From Acidobacteriota bacterium (GTDB lineage: Bacteria > Actinomycetota > Acidimicrobiia > Acidimicrobiales > CADCSY01): a stretch of DNA of 46,038 nucleotides. The translations under genes and the position numbers were made by a program. Shown here piece by piece: positions 29,022 to 39,764 of the stretch. The notes beneath the pieces are model-generated. The model saw nothing but the letters and a program-made list of their open reading frames with translations, was not told the origin of the DNA and did not search any database. The DNA lies in NCBI GenBank assembly GCA_019510095.1, contig JAEKLB010000045.1:1-46038 (forward strand). The letters are read 5' to 3'. Positions within the stretch are counted from its first letter, which is position 1; every line of letters begins with the position of its first letter.

Positions 29022-31112
29022 ATGGCTTCTCGGACCACCCCCTTGGCCCGAACCCGGAACATCGGGATCATGGCCCACATCGACGCGGGCAAGACCACGA
29101 CGACCGAGCGGATCCTCTACTACACGGGCAAGAACTACAAGATCGGCGAGGTCCACGAGGGCGCCGCCACCATGGACTGGATGGTCCAGGAGCAGGAACG
29201 CGGCATCACCATCACCTCGGCCGCCACGACCTGCATGTGGCGCGACCACAACATCAACATCATCGACACGCCCGGCCACGTCGACTTCACCGTCGAGGTC
29301 GAGCGCTCCTTGCGCGTGCTCGACGGTGCCGTCGCCGTCTTCGACGCCGTCTCCGGCGTGGAGCCCCAGTCGGAGACCGTCTGGCGCCAGGCCAACAAGT
29401 ACAACGTCCCGCGGATCTGCTTCATCAACAAGATGGACCGGATCGGGGCCGACTTCTTCGCCGCTGTCGACTCGATCAAGGACCGCCTCGGCGCCTCGGT
29501 CGCCCTCATCCAGATCCCGATCGGTGCCGAAGGCCACTTCCGCGGCGTCGTCGACCTCCTCCAGATGAAGGCGCTGGTCTGGGACGACAGCGAGGGCAAG
29601 GGCGAGGAGTACGACACGGTCGACGTCCCCGCCGAGCTGGCCGACGATGCCGAGACCTGGCGCCACGAGCTGGTCGATGCCCTCTCCCACTTCGACGAGA
29701 ACATCCTCGAGAAGTACGTGTCGGAGGAGGAGATCACCGCCGACGACCTCCGGAGCGCGCTGCGGCACGGCACCATCGAAGGTCACGTCGTCCCCGTCCT
29801 GTGCGGCTCGGCGTTCAAGAACAAGGGCGTGCAGCCCATGCTCGACGCCGTCGTCGACTACCTCCCGGCCCCCACCGACCTGCCCCCCGTCAAGGGGATG
29901 GATCTGAAGGGCATCGAGGAGCTCGAGCGCAGCGCCGACGACAAGGAGCCCTTCTCCGCCCTTGCCTTCAAGATCATGAGCGACCCCCACGTGGGCAAGC
30001 TCACCTACTTCCGCGTCTACTCGGGCACGCTCGAGGCCGGGTCGTACGTGTACAACTCGACCAAGGACAAGAAGGAGCGCATCGGCCGCCTCCTGCAGAT
30101 GCACGCCAACCATCGTGAGGACCTCGAAGCGGTCTTCGCCGGCGACATCGTGGCGGCCATCGGCCTCAAGAACACCACCACCGGCGACACCCTCTCCGAC
30201 GAGAAGTCGGCCATCGTCCTCGAGTCGATCGACTTCCCGGCGCCCGTCATCCACGTGGCGGTCGAACCCAAGACCAAGGCCGATCAGGACAAGCTGAGCA
30301 AGGCCCTCCAGTCGCTCTCCGAGGAGGACCCGACCTTCCAGGTCCGGACCGACGAGGAGACCGGCCAGACGGTCATCTCCGGCCAGGGCGAGCTCCACCT
30401 CGAGGTCATCGTCGACCGCATGTTGCGGGAGTTCAAGGTCGACGCCACCGTCGGCAAGCCCCAGGTCGCCTACCGCGAGACGATCACCCAACGGGTCGAG
30501 AAGGTCGTCTACCGCCACGTCAAGCAGACCGGTGGCTCCGGCCAGTTCGCCCACGTCGTCATCGACCTCGAGCCCACCGGGCCTGGGGGCGGGTACGAGT
30601 TCTCCGACAAGATCACCGGCGGCAAGATCAGCCGGGAGTACATCCCGGCCGTCGACCAGGGCATCCAGAGCTCGCTCGACGCCGGCGTGTTGGCGGGCTA
30701 CCCGGTCGTCGACGTGCGGGCCATCCTCACCGACGGTTCCGAGCACGCCGTCGACTCCTCGGAGATGGCGTTCAAGATCGCCGGCTCCATGGCCTTCAAG
30801 GAGGCCGCCCGCAAGGCCTCACCCGTGTTGCTCGAGCCGATCATGGCCGTCGAGGTCGTCACGCCCGAGGACTACATGGGTGACGTGTTCGGCGACCTCA
30901 ATGCCCGTCGCGGGCGGGTCGAAGGGTCCGAGCAGCGGGGCAACAGCATGGTGATCCGTGCTCAGGTGCCCCTCTCGGACATGTTCGGTTACGCTACCGA
31001 CCTGCGTTCGCGGACCCAGGGCCGGGCCACGTACACCATGCAGTTCCACTCGTACCAGCAGGTCCCGAAGGCGATCGCGGAAGAGATCGTCGCCCGGGTC
31101 CGTGGCGAGTGA
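29022..31112 (+). CDS. fusA: Elongation factor G
   Basis: A 696-residue translocase GTPase. G1 is [18 protein letters not shown]2 lies in the [11 protein letters not shown] region, G3 is DTPGHVDF and G4 is NKMDRIGAD. Domains II-V are complete ([44 protein letters not shown]). ATG 29022 gives the usual N terminus [16 protein letters not shown]. It moves tRNAs and mRNA through the ribosome. tuf follows after 50 bases. Confidence 0.98.
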   Translation: MASRTTPLARTRNIGIMAHIDAGKTTTTERILYYTGKNYKIGEVHEGAATMDWMVQEQERGITITSAATTCMWRDHNINIIDTPGHVDFTVEVERSLRVLDGAVAVFDAVSGVEPQSETVWRQANKYNVPRICFINKMDRIGADFFAAVDSIKDRLGASVALIQIPIGAEGHFRGVVDLLQMKALVWDDSEGKGEEYDTVDVPAELADDAETWRHELVDALSHFDENILEKYVSEEEITADDLRSALRHGTIEGHVVPVLCGSAFKNKGVQPMLDAVVDYLPAPTDLPPVKGMDLKGIEELERSADDKEPFSALAFKIMSDPHVGKLTYFRVYSGTLEAGSYVYNSTKDKKERIGRLLQMHANHREDLEAVFAGDIVAAIGLKNTTTGDTLSDEKSAIVLESIDFPAPVIHVAVEPKTKADQDKLSKALQSLSEEDPTFQVRTDEETGQTVISGQGELHLEVIVDRMLREFKVDATVGKPQVAYRETITQRVEKVVYRHVKQTGGSGQFAHVVIDLEPTGPGGGYEFSDKITGGKISREYIPAVDQGIQSSLDAGVLAGYPVVDVRAILTDGSEHAVDSSEMAFKIAGSMAFKEAARKASPVLLEPIMAVEVVTPEDYMGDVFGDLNARRGRVEGSEQRGNSMVIRAQVPLSDMFGYATDLRSRTQGRATYTMQFHSYQQVPKAIAEEIVARVRGE

Positions 31113-31123
31113 CTGCCGCCGTC

Positions 31124-31137
31124 ATTCAGATCTGAAT
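31124..31137. repeat. 14-bp palindrome between fusA and tuf
   Basis: ATTCAGATCTGAAT is perfectly self-complementary and lies 11 bases after fusA and 25 before tuf. It is A+T-rich compared with its surroundings. It could be a small RNA hairpin or a protein site; no function can be assigned. Confidence 0.5.
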
Positions 31138-31162
31138 CCCTGAAAGGAAACTGGGAGCCACC

Positions 31163-32347
<1,185 letters not shown>

Positions 32348-32662
32348 ATGGCCCAGAAGATCCGCATCCGGCTCAAGGCCTACGACCACGAGATCATCGA
32401 CCAGTCGACCAAGAAGATCGTCGAGACGGTCGTTCGCACCCAGGCCACGGTCCGGGGCCCGGTGCCCCTCCCGACGGAGAAGCACCGCTACACGGTGATC
32501 CGCTCGCCGCACAAGTACAAGGACAGCCGCGAGCACTTCGAGATGCGGATCCACAAGCGGTTGCTCGACATCCTCGATCCCAACCCCAAGACGGTCGACT
32601 CGCTCCAGCGGCTCGACCTCCCGGCCGGCGTCGAGATCGAGCTGAAGATCCAGCAGGCGTAA
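32348..32662 (+). CDS. rpsJ: 30S ribosomal protein S10
   Basis: A 104-residue S10 beginning [20 protein letters not shown], with [19 protein letters not shown] and [18 protein letters not shown]. It is part of the 30S head and also serves as NusE in antitermination. Its ATG directly follows the tuf stop codon. It normally heads the S10 operon with rplC next; here it ends in a strong terminator, and a Fic gene intervenes. Confidence 0.98.
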   Translation: MAQKIRIRLKAYDHEIIDQSTKKIVETVVRTQATVRGPVPLPTEKHRYTVIRSPHKYKDSREHFEMRIHKRLLDILDPNPKTVDSLQRLDLPAGVEIELKIQQA

Positions 32663-32686
32663 GGCTTTCGCCCGCAGCGAACGACA

Positions 32687-32723
32687 GAAGGGGGCCTCAC
32701 GAGGGGCCCCCTTCCTCGTTTTT
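32687..32723 (+). terminator. Intrinsic terminator after rpsJ
   Basis: GAAGGGGGCCTC (32687-32698) pairs with 32703-32714 through 12 pairs with one wobble, followed by CTCGTTTTT. It is the most canonical intrinsic terminator in the window, placed where the S10 operon is normally continuous. Confidence 0.85.
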
Positions 32724-32734
32724 CCCGTCGTAAC

Positions 32735-32809
32735 CAAGATCTACTAAGTGAATTAGGAGTTGGTAGTTGGGCTTGCAACTACTAGCTTGAGATGACTTAG
32801 TAGATCTTG
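32735..32809. promoter_or_regulatory. 15-bp inverted repeat flanking the fic promoter
   Basis: CAAGATCTACTAAGT (32735-32749) is an exact complement of 32795-32809. Between the arms lies an imperfect 12-bp inner repeat around GGTAGTTG/CAACTACT. The block is clearly A+T-richer than its surroundings. The right arm begins where transcription is predicted to start. Two operator half-sites for autoregulation, or the ends of a small mobile remnant, are the main readings. Confidence 0.55.
32760..32788 (+). promoter_or_regulatory. Candidate fic promoter
   Basis: TTGGTA (32760-32765), a 17-nt spacer and TAGCTT (32783-32788) give a predicted start at about 32795. The boxes are moderate matches. AAGGA lies just upstream of the fic GTG start. 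Confidence 0.45.
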
Positions 32810-32821
32810 CGAAGGACGGCC

Positions 32822-34147
32822 GTGAAGCTCCCGCAGACCCCACCCCCCACCGACCTGAAGGGCCTGGGAGTCGGAGCGATGCTCCGGGTCGTCGCAGCGG
32901 GCATCCCCGCAACGTCGCCGACCGGCCAGTATCGGCACTGGGAGACCATGCGGCGCATGAAGGCGCCCGAGGGGCTCTCGCCGGAGGAGTGGTGGTGGGG
33001 GACGAAGATCGCCCGGAGCCAGCTGTTGAAGGAGTTGCCCCTTCGGGACGGCGCTGGCAGGAACTTCCGCTTGGCCATGACCGACCGGCTCTGGGAGATG
33101 CTGCACGAGATCGACACCCATCTCGGGCGGGAGGTCGGGTCCGCCGACCGGCTCTTCAACGAGGCGACAAGGACCCGCTACCTCGTGAGCTCGTTGGTCG
33201 AGGAGGCAGTCACCTCCAGCCAGTTGGAAGGCGCGGTGACGAGCCGGACGGTGGCCAAGGAGATGATCCGCAGCGGCCGGCCGCCGCGGACCATCGATGA
33301 GCGGATGGTCCTCAACAACTACGAGGCCATCAACTTCGTGCGGGAGCATCGGAATGATCCCCTGACACCCGAGCTCGTGGTCGAGATCCAGGCGATCCTG
33401 ACCGAGGGAACCCTCGACGATCCCGAGCATGTAGGGCGAGTCCAGATCCCCTCGGAGGAGCGGGTCCGCGTCGAGGACTTCGATGGGCTGGTCGTGCATC
33501 GCCCGCCCGGCGCAGCCGAGCTGCCGGAGCGCATGCAGGCCATGTGCGACTTCGCCAATGGGGTCACGCCGACCGGCTTCATGCACCCGGTGGCGCGGTC
33601 GATCCTGCTGCACCTGTGGCTGGCCTACGACCACCCCTTTGCCGATGGCAACGGTCGAACGGCCCGGGCGCTCTTCTACTGGTCGATGTTGCACGAGGGC
33701 TATTGGCTCGCCGAGTACCTGTCCATCTCGACGATCCTCAGAAAAGCCCCGATTCGGTACGCCAAGTCCTTTCTCTACGTCGAGACCGACGAGAACGACG
33801 CCACCTACTTCGTCCTGTCGCAGCTGAAGGTCGTCCGCCGGTCCATCGACGGGCTCTACGACTACATCGAGCGCAAGCGGGGTGAGATCCACGAGGTGGA
33901 AGCGCTGCTGAGAAGCCACGACGGCCTCAACTATCGGCAGCTCGCCCTGCTCACCCATGCCCTGCGTCACCCGGGCCACCGCTACAGCTTCCAGGGCCAT
34001 GCCCGCAGCCACGGGGTGGTCTACCAGAGCGCCCGGACCGATCTCCTCGCCCTTGCGGATCTCGGGTTGCTGGAGCGCCACAAGATGGGCAAGCAGTTCG
34101 TGTTCACCGCCCCGGCCGCGCTCGCTGACGTCCTCCGATCGGACTAG
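32822..34147 (+). CDS. Fic-family protein (probable AMP-transferase) with C-terminal winged helix
   Basis: A 441-residue protein. The N-terminal helical part (1-125) contains [21 protein letters not shown]. The class II inhibitory helix motif S-x3-E-G is at S132-E136-G137 (TSSQLEG). The Fic core is complete, [12 protein letters not shown] at 271-282, with the catalytic histidine H271. A C-terminal winged-helix-like region (about 365-441) contains [14 protein letters not shown] and [17 protein letters not shown]. Fic enzymes usually transfer AMP to a hydroxyl side chain; the inhibitory glutamate suggests switchable activity. GTG 32822 has AAGGA upstream; a TTG at 32807 overlaps the repeat. The target is unknown. 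No antitoxin-like neighbour exists. Confidence 0.92.
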   Translation: MKLPQTPPPTDLKGLGVGAMLRVVAAGIPATSPTGQYRHWETMRRMKAPEGLSPEEWWWGTKIARSQLLKELPLRDGAGRNFRLAMTDRLWEMLHEIDTHLGREVGSADRLFNEATRTRYLVSSLVEEAVTSSQLEGAVTSRTVAKEMIRSGRPPRTIDERMVLNNYEAINFVREHRNDPLTPELVVEIQAILTEGTLDDPEHVGRVQIPSEERVRVEDFDGLVVHRPPGAAELPERMQAMCDFANGVTPTGFMHPVARSILLHLWLAYDHPFADGNGRTARALFYWSMLHEGYWLAEYLSISTILRKAPIRYAKSFLYVETDENDATYFVLSQLKVVRRSIDGLYDYIERKRGEIHEVEALLRSHDGLNYRQLALLTHALRHPGHRYSFQGHARSHGVVYQSARTDLLALADLGLLERHKMGKQFVFTAPAALADVLRSD

Positions 34148-34153
34148 CCGCGA

Positions 34154-34183
34154 TTGCCGGTATGGCGTGCCGACCGCTACCAT
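34154..34183 (+). promoter_or_regulatory. Candidate promoter of the rplC operon
   Basis: TTGCCG (34154-34159), an 18-nt spacer and TACCAT (34178-34183) begin seven bases after the fic stop codon. The predicted start at about 34190 leaves a leader of about 145 nt. It would restore transcription of the ribosomal genes downstream of the fic insertion. Confidence 0.5.
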
Positions 34184-34270
34184 CGTCCCCCTGCGCCCGG
34201 AGCCCCGGGCACGGGAAATCGACGTCCGGGCCAGTCCCTGCCGGGATACAGCACGGCACAACTTGACCAG

Positions 34271-34299
34271 CGCTCCGCCGGCTTCGTGCCTGCGGAGCG
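34271..34299 (+). promoter_or_regulatory. Leader hairpin upstream of rplC
   Basis: CGCTCCGC (34271-34278) pairs with GCGGAGCG (34292-34299) around a 13-nt loop, 36 bases before rplC. In other bacteria L4 binds the S10-operon leader; this could be the equivalent control site displaced to rplC. Function is inferred. Confidence 0.35.
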
Positions 34300-34334
34300 T
34301 TCGCGTGAGAAGAACCAGAAGGAACGCAGCCGCC

Positions 34335-34976
34335 ATGGCGACGAAAGCGATCGTGGGCGAGAAGGTGGGCATGACCCAGGTCTGGGACGACCAGAACCGG
34401 GTGGTGCCCGTCACCGTCCTCAGGGTGACCCCCGTCCGGGTGGTCCAGGTCAAGCGGCCGGACACCGACGGGTACAGCGCGCTCCAGGTGACCTACGGCA
34501 TGAAGAAGGCCAAGAGCCTCACCAAGCCCGAGGCCGGCCACTTCGCCAAGGGCAACGTCGATCCCGGCGCCCACCTGGTGGAGCTGCGCCTCGACGACAC
34601 CAACGGCTACGAGGTCGGCCAGGAGATCGGCGTCGACCTGCTCGAGGCCGGCACCAAGGTCGACGTGACCGCCATCTCCAAGGGCAAGGGCTACGCCGGC
34701 GGCATGAAGCGCCACAACTTCAAGGGTCTGGGCGCCGGCCACGGCACCCACCGCAAGCACCGTGCCCCCGGTTCGATCGGCGCCTGCGCCACACCGTCCC
34801 GGGTGTTCAAGGGAACCCGGATGGCGGGCCGCATGGGTGCCGAGAAGGTCACCACCCTCAACCTCGAGGTCGTGCAGTCCGACCCCGAGCGCAACCTGCT
34901 CCTCGTGAAGGGCGCGGTGCCCGGCCCCAAGGGCGGCCTCGTTCTCGTCCGGGACGCGGTGAAGGCAGGCAAGTGA
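34335..34976 (+). CDS. rplC: 50S ribosomal protein L3
   Basis: A 213-residue L3 starting [19 protein letters not shown], with [37 protein letters not shown] and [13 protein letters not shown]3 binds near the 3' end of 23S rRNA and reaches the peptidyl transferase centre. It starts the second part of the S10 operon after the fic gene. The stop codon overlaps the rplD ATG (TGATG). Confidence 0.98.
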   Translation: MATKAIVGEKVGMTQVWDDQNRVVPVTVLRVTPVRVVQVKRPDTDGYSALQVTYGMKKAKSLTKPEAGHFAKGNVDPGAHLVELRLDDTNGYEVGQEIGVDLLEAGTKVDVTAISKGKGYAGGMKRHNFKGLGAGHGTHRKHRAPGSIGACATPSRVFKGTRMAGRMGAEKVTTLNLEVVQSDPERNLLLVKGAVPGPKGGLVLVRDAVKAGK

Positions 34977-35653
34977 TGGCGAGCCTGACGATCAAGAGCC
35001 GCACGGGCAGCGACGCCGGCACCATCGAGCTCGACGACGCCCTGTTCGGCGTGCAGCCCAACGTGCCGGTCATGCACCAGGTGGTCACCGCCCAGCTGGC
35101 GGCCCGCCGCTCGGGCACCCAGTCGACCAAGACCCGCGCCGAGGTGCGCGGCGGCGGCGCCAAGCCGTGGCGCCAGAAGGGCACCGGCCGGGCCCGCCAG
35201 GGCTCGACCCGGGCGCCGCACTGGCAGGGCGGTGGCGTGGCCCTCGGGCCCAAGCCCCGCTCGTACCAGCAGCGCACACCGAAGAAGATGATCCGGCTCG
35301 CCCTGCTGTCGGCGCTGTCCGACCGGGCCAGCGACGGCCGAGTCGTCGTCGTCGACGGCTGGGGCTTCGAGGGCCCGAGCACCAAGCAGGCCCAGGCGCT
35401 CCTCGACGCGGTCGGTGTCACCGGCAAGGCGCTGGTGGTCGTCGGCGCCGACGAGATCACGGCGGCGAAGAGCTTCCGCAACATCCCCCAGGTGCACGTG
35501 CTCCTCAACACCGAGCTGAACGCCTACGACGTCCTGTGCAGCGACTACGTCGTCTTCACGCCCGAGACGCTGCCCGACACCAAGCCCAATGACAAGCCGG
35601 CAGACACGATCGACACGCCCGTCTCGCTGACGACCGAGGAAGGGGCCGACTGA
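34976..35653 (+). CDS. rplD: 50S ribosomal protein L4
   Basis: A 225-residue L4. Its extended loop contains TKTRAEVRGGGAKPWRQKG and TGRARQGSTRAPHWQGGG, which lines the exit tunnel. The C-terminal half has FRNIPQVHVLLNTELNAYDVL, and a short acidic tail of about 20 residues follows. In other bacteria L4 autoregulates the S10 operon. ATG 34976 overlaps the rplC stop codon; its own stop overlaps rplW. Confidence 0.97.
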   Translation: MASLTIKSRTGSDAGTIELDDALFGVQPNVPVMHQVVTAQLAARRSGTQSTKTRAEVRGGGAKPWRQKGTGRARQGSTRAPHWQGGGVALGPKPRSYQQRTPKKMIRLALLSALSDRASDGRVVVVDGWGFEGPSTKQAQALLDAVGVTGKALVVVGADEITAAKSFRNIPQVHVLLNTELNAYDVLCSDYVVFTPETLPDTKPNDKPADTIDTPVSLTTEEGAD

Positions 35654-35943
35654 TGGATGACCGCGATGTCATCATCCGCCCGGTCGTGAGCGAGAAGAGC
35701 TACTCGCTCCTCGACGCCAACGCCTACACCTTCCTGGTCAACCCCGACGCCAACAAGATCCAGATCCGCCACGCGGTCGAGTCGATCTTCTCGGTGCGGG
35801 TGACCAAGGTGAACACCCTCAACCGTCCGGGCAAGCGCAAGCGGAACCGTCGCCAGGCGACCTTCGGCAAGCGGTCCGACACCAAGCGAGCCGTCGTCAC
35901 TCTCGTCCCGGGTGACCGCATCGAACTGTTCGAAGGAAGCTGA
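35653..35943 (+). CDS. rplW: 50S ribosomal protein L23
   Basis: A 96-residue L23: [38 protein letters not shown] and [19 protein letters not shown]. It sits at the exit of the peptide tunnel and docks trigger factor and SRP. ATG overlaps the rplD stop codon. Confidence 0.98.
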   Translation: MDDRDVIIRPVVSEKSYSLLDANAYTFLVNPDANKIQIRHAVESIFSVRVTKVNTLNRPGKRKRNRRQATFGKRSDTKRAVVTLVPGDRIELFEGS

Positions 35944-35944
35944 C

Positions 35945-36781
35945 GTGGCACTGCGCAAGCGCAACCCCACCTCGCCGGGTCGCCGGTTCCAGACCGTCTC
36001 CGATTTCTCGGAGATCACCAAGACCGAGCCCGAGCGCTCGCTCCTGGTTCCCAAGCCGCGCACTGGTGGCCGCAACGCCTACGGGCGCAAGACTGCTCGC
36101 CATCGTGGCGGCGGCCACAAGCAGCAGTACCGCATCATCGATTTCAAGCGGAACAAGGACGGCGTGCCCGCCACCGTGGCCGCCATCGAGTACGACCCCA
36201 ACCGCAACTGCCGGATCGCGCTGTTGCACTTCCACGACGGCGAGAAGCGCTACATCCTGGCCGCCCGTGAGGTGAAGGTCGGCGACAGGCTGGCCAACGG
36301 CCACGGCGCCGAGATCCGCCCCGGCAACGCCCTGCCGATGCGCTACATCCCGGTGGGCACCACCATCCACAACGTCGAGCTCAAGCCCGGGGCCGGCGGC
36401 AAGATGGCCCGCTCCGCCGGCTCGTCGGTGCAGCTGGTGGCCAAGGAGGGCGACTTCGCCACCCTGCGCCTGCCCAGCACCGAGATGCGGCGGGTGCCGA
36501 TCGACTGCCGGGCCACCATCGGCGAGGTCGGCAACGCCGAGGCCGAGCTGATCAAGATCGGCAAGGCCGGCCGCAACCGCTGGAAGGGCGTCAAGCCCCA
36601 GTCGCGCGGTGTCGCCATGAACCCCGTCGACCACCCGCTCGGTGGTGGCGAGGGCAAGACCTCGGGTGGTCGCCACCCAACCTCCCCGTGGGGCAAGCCC
36701 GAGGGTCGCACCCGGGCCCTCCGCAAGGAATCCGACAAGCTCATCGTCCGCAAGCGCCGTACCCGCGGCGCGCGGCGTTAG
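35945..36781 (+). CDS. rplB: 50S ribosomal protein L2
   Basis: A 278-residue L2 beginning with GTG one base after the rplW stop codon ([16 protein letters not shown]). It has [43 protein letters not shown] and the conserved [16 protein letters not shown] with the histidine near the peptidyl transferase centre. Length and motifs are normal. Confidence 0.98.
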   Translation: MALRKRNPTSPGRRFQTVSDFSEITKTEPERSLLVPKPRTGGRNAYGRKTARHRGGGHKQQYRIIDFKRNKDGVPATVAAIEYDPNRNCRIALLHFHDGEKRYILAAREVKVGDRLANGHGAEIRPGNALPMRYIPVGTTIHNVELKPGAGGKMARSAGSSVQLVAKEGDFATLRLPSTEMRRVPIDCRATIGEVGNAEAELIKIGKAGRNRWKGVKPQSRGVAMNPVDHPLGGGEGKTSGGRHPTSPWGKPEGRTRALRKESDKLIVRKRRTRGARR

Positions 36782-36793
36782 TAGGGGATCGCT

Positions 36794-37074
<281 letters not shown>

Positions 37075-37078
<4 letters not shown>

Positions 37079-37866
37079 GCTCGACTTCACTGGTCCGCGG
37101 GGGCGAGGTGCCCACCAGCGGCAAGACCAACGAGCGCCCCGGCACCCGGGCCGTCGCCCGTCACATCAGGATGTCGGCATCCAAGGCGCGGGCCGTCCTC
37201 GATCTCATTCGCAACAAGGACGTGCAGAGCGCCGATGAGATCTTGCGCTTCTCCGAGCGCGACGCCGCCATCGTGATCCGCAAGGTGCTCGCCTCGGCGG
37301 TCGCCAACGCCGAGCACAACGACGACCAGATCCCCGAGGACCTCTACGTCGCCGCGTGCTTCGCCGACGAGGGCAAGACCATGCGCCGCATGCGCCCCCG
37401 GGCCCGTGGCCGGGCCAGCCGGATTCGCAAGCGCAGCTGCCACATCACCGTGATCGTCGCCCGCATGCCCGAGCGCGAGCTCGAGCGGCGCCGCTCGATC
37501 GAGGCCGCTCGCCCCGGCAGCCGGGCCGCCCGCCGGGCCGGCCAGCAGCAGGCCGAGGGTCGGCGCCGGCAGCTCCGCCGGGCCCGCCAGGAGGCGCTGG
37601 CCCCCGAGCACGACCACGACCACGACGGTCACGACCACGACGGTCACGACCACGACCACGACGACGTGGCGATCGAGGTCGACCAGGTCACGGCCGACGA
37701 CATCGAGGCGCTGGCCGAGACCGAGGAGATCCTCCGCGACGAGCCGCTCACCGATGCCGAGGTGATCGAGGACGAGACGGCCGGCACCCAGCAGGCCGAG
37801 ACGCTCGCCGACCACGAGGGCGACGCCGAGGTCACCATGGCCGAGGACGACAGGGAGACCAAGTAA
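37075..37866 (+). CDS. rplV: 50S ribosomal protein L22 with long His/Asp-rich tail
   Basis: A 263-residue protein, more than twice the usual approximately 115. A 24-residue N-terminal extension precedes the core ([41 protein letters not shown], the tunnel hairpin) at about 25-135. The tail starts with an Arg/Gln-rich helix and then 19 alternating residues, [19 protein letters not shown], at 179-197 with eight histidines, and ends with an acidic approximately 65-residue stretch. The core is a normal exit-tunnel protein; the tail should project from the ribosome surface and could bind zinc or nickel. The frame is continuous with good codon usage, so this is not a frameshift. Confidence 0.95.
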
Positions 37867-38759
37867 TGGGACAGAAGGTCAACCCCTACGGGTTCCGTCT
37901 CGGCGTCACCACCGACTGGAAGTCGCGCTGGTTCTCCGAGAAGGAGTACACCGACTACCTCATCGAGGACTGGAAGATCCGCGACTACCTGATGACCCAG
38001 CTGCCGCATGCAGCCATCAGCCGGATCGAGGTCGAGCGCACCCGTGACCGCCTGCGCATCGACGTGCACACCGCCCGCCCCGGCATCGTCATCGGTCGCC
38101 GCGGCGCCGAGGCCGACCGCCTCCGCTCCGGGCTCACCAAGATCAGCGGCAACAACAAGGTCCAGCTCAACATCCAGGAGATCAAGCAGCCCGAGCTCGA
38201 CGCGGCGCTGATCGCCCAGGGCGTGGCCGACCAGCTCGCCGGCCGGGTGAACTTCCGCCGGGCCATGAAGCGGGCCGTGCAGAACGCCCAGAAGGCCGGC
38301 GTGCTCGGCGTGCGGGTGCAGTGCTCCGGTCGCCTCAACGGCGCCGAGATGAGCCGCACCGAGTGGTACCGCGAGGGCCGGGTGCCGCTGCACACGCTGC
38401 GGGCCGACATCGACTACGGCTTCCGCGAGGCCAAGACCACCTACGGCCGCATCGGCGTCAAGGTCTGGATCTACAAGGGCGACATCCTCCCGTACAAGAC
38501 CTCGAACGACGACAAGGCCATGCGGGAAGCCGCCATGGCCGTCGGCGACCCCTCGGGTGCTCCTCGTCCCCGTCGAATCGTCACTGCCGGTGGCGGCCGC
38601 CGGGCCGAGCCGGGCAGTGAGACCGAGACAGAAGAGGCGCCGGCAGCACTGGTCAAGGAGGCCGATCCCGAGCTGGAGCGCCTGCTGGCCGAGGAAGAGG
38701 AGATCGAGCGCCTCACGCGCGATCACCACGAGACCCCGCACTTCCGAGGGGATGACTGA
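37866..38759 (+). CDS. rpsC: 30S ribosomal protein S3
   Basis: A 297-residue S3. The core (about 1-215) has [20 protein letters not shown], the KH motif [15 protein letters not shown] and [19 protein letters not shown], and ends at [16 protein letters not shown] charged C-terminal extension of about 75 residues ends [10 protein letters not shown], common in actinobacteria. Its ATG overlaps the rplV stop codon. S3 lines the mRNA entry site. Confidence 0.97.
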   Translation: MGQKVNPYGFRLGVTTDWKSRWFSEKEYTDYLIEDWKIRDYLMTQLPHAAISRIEVERTRDRLRIDVHTARPGIVIGRRGAEADRLRSGLTKISGNNKVQLNIQEIKQPELDAALIAQGVADQLAGRVNFRRAMKRAVQNAQKAGVLGVRVQCSGRLNGAEMSRTEWYREGRVPLHTLRADIDYGFREAKTTYGRIGVKVWIYKGDILPYKTSNDDKAMREAAMAVGDPSGAPRPRRIVTAGGGRRAEPGSETETEEAPAALVKEADPELERLLAEEEEIERLTRDHHETPHFRGDD

Positions 38760-38762
38760 ACG

Positions 38763-39188
38763 ATGCTGATGCCGCGCAAGGTCGCGCACCGCAAGCACCA
38801 CCGCGGGCGCATGAAGGGCGACACCAAAGGTGGCTCGTTGATCACCTTCGGCGAGTTCGGGATCCAGGCCCTCGAGCCGGGCTGGATCACCGCCCGCCAG
38901 ATCGAGGCCGCCCGTATCGCCATGACCCGTCACGTCAAGCGTGGCGGCAAGGTCTGGATCAACATCTTCCCCGACAAGCCGGTCACCGAGAAGCCGGCCG
39001 AGACCCGCATGGGTTCCGGCAAGGGCAACCCGGAGCGGTGGGTGGCCGTGGTCAAGCCCGGGCGAGTCATGTTCGAGCTCGGCGGCGTCACCGAGCAGCT
39101 GGCGCGCGAGGCAATGGAGCGCGCCATCCAGAAGCTGCCGATCAAGGCCAGGTTCGTCACTCGCGCCGGCGTGGAAGCGGAGGTCTGA
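38763..39188 (+). CDS. rplP: 50S ribosomal protein L16
   Basis: A 141-residue L16: [58 protein letters not shown] and [10 protein letters not shown]. It positions tRNA in the A site. rpmC follows one base after the stop codon. Confidence 0.98.
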   Translation: MLMPRKVAHRKHHRGRMKGDTKGGSLITFGEFGIQALEPGWITARQIEAARIAMTRHVKRGGKVWINIFPDKPVTEKPAETRMGSGKGNPERWVAVVKPGRVMFELGGVTEQLAREAMERAIQKLPIKARFVTRAGVEAEV

Positions 39189-39189
39189 G

Positions 39190-39420
39190 ATGGCGAACAA
39201 GAAGGGCGCGGCCGTCCGTGACCTTGGCGACACCGAGCTGGTGCAGCGCCTGGCCGAGGCCAAGGAAGAGCTGTTCAACCTCCGGTTCCAGCTGGTGACG
39301 GGGCAGCTCGACAACACCGCTCGCATGGGCCACGTCCGGCGAGAGGTTGCCCGCATCAACACCGTGCTGCGGGAACGTGAGATCGCCGCCCACGAGGCGC
39401 AGGAGAGCAGCAATGGCTGA
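39190..39420 (+). CDS. rpmC: 50S ribosomal protein L29
   Basis: A 76-residue two-helix protein: [39 protein letters not shown] and [19 protein letters not shown] 39190 is the start; earlier in-frame codons belong to the antisense or shifted reading of rplP. Its last eight bases overlap the rpsQ start. Confidence 0.96.
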   Translation: MANKKGAAVRDLGDTELVQRLAEAKEELFNLRFQLVTGQLDNTARMGHVRREVARINTVLREREIAAHEAQESSNG

Positions 39421-39691
39421 GACCACCGAGAGCGAGACGCGACCCAACGCCCGCAAGGTGCGTGAGGGCATCGTCGACTCCACCAAGATGGACAAGACCA
39501 TCGTGGTGCGGGTCACCGACCGCGTGCGCCACCCGCTGTACGGCAAGACCTTGCAGCGTTCCAAGAAGCTCTACGTGCACGACGAGCAGAACGACGCCCG
39601 CGAGGGCGACCGCGTTCGCGTGCAGGAGACCCGGCCGCTCTCGAAGCAGAAGCGTTGGCGGCTCCTCGAGGTCCTGGAGCGTGCACGGTGA
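39413..39691 (+). CDS. rpsQ: 30S ribosomal protein S17
   Basis: A 92-residue S17: [40 protein letters not shown] and [22 protein letters not shown] 39413 overlaps the rpmC stop codon by eight bases. The stop codon opens a repeat-rich spacer before rplN. Confidence 0.97.
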   Translation: MAETTESETRPNARKVREGIVDSTKMDKTIVVRVTDRVRHPLYGKTLQRSKKLYVHDEQNDAREGDRVRVQETRPLSKQKRWRLLEVLERAR

Positions 39692-39758
39692 GCGAGCGCA
39701 GCGAGCGAACCAATGTGACAGTGATTCGCAAGAATCATTCGAGGAGCTCCGAAGGAGC
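39689..39758 (+). promoter_or_regulatory. Repeat and hairpin spacer before rplN
   Basis: After the rpsQ stop comes a direct repeat (GCGAGCG-CA-GCGAGCG, within 39689-39711). Then follow a hairpin TGATTC-GCAA-GAATCA (39722-39737) with a GNRA tetraloop, and a hairpin GCTCC-GAA-GGAGC (39746-39758) next to the ribosome binding site. It is the largest gap in the otherwise overlapping S10/spc run; possible translational control of rplN. Confidence 0.4.
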
Positions 39759-39764
39759 GACGCA

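Noticed and set aside
28458-30746. Long minus-strand frame opposite rpsG-fusA
   Set aside because: Low-complexity product rich in Asp, Val, Leu and Gly, exactly opposite conserved plus-strand genes.
32735-32809. Miniature transposable element upstream of fic
   Set aside because: Terminal repeats are present, but no flanking target duplication or transposase is visible; a control region explains it as well.
37609-37674. Frameshift or assembly artefact in rplV
   Set aside because: The tail stays in frame, keeps G+C-rich codon use, and ends in an overlap with the correct rpsC start.
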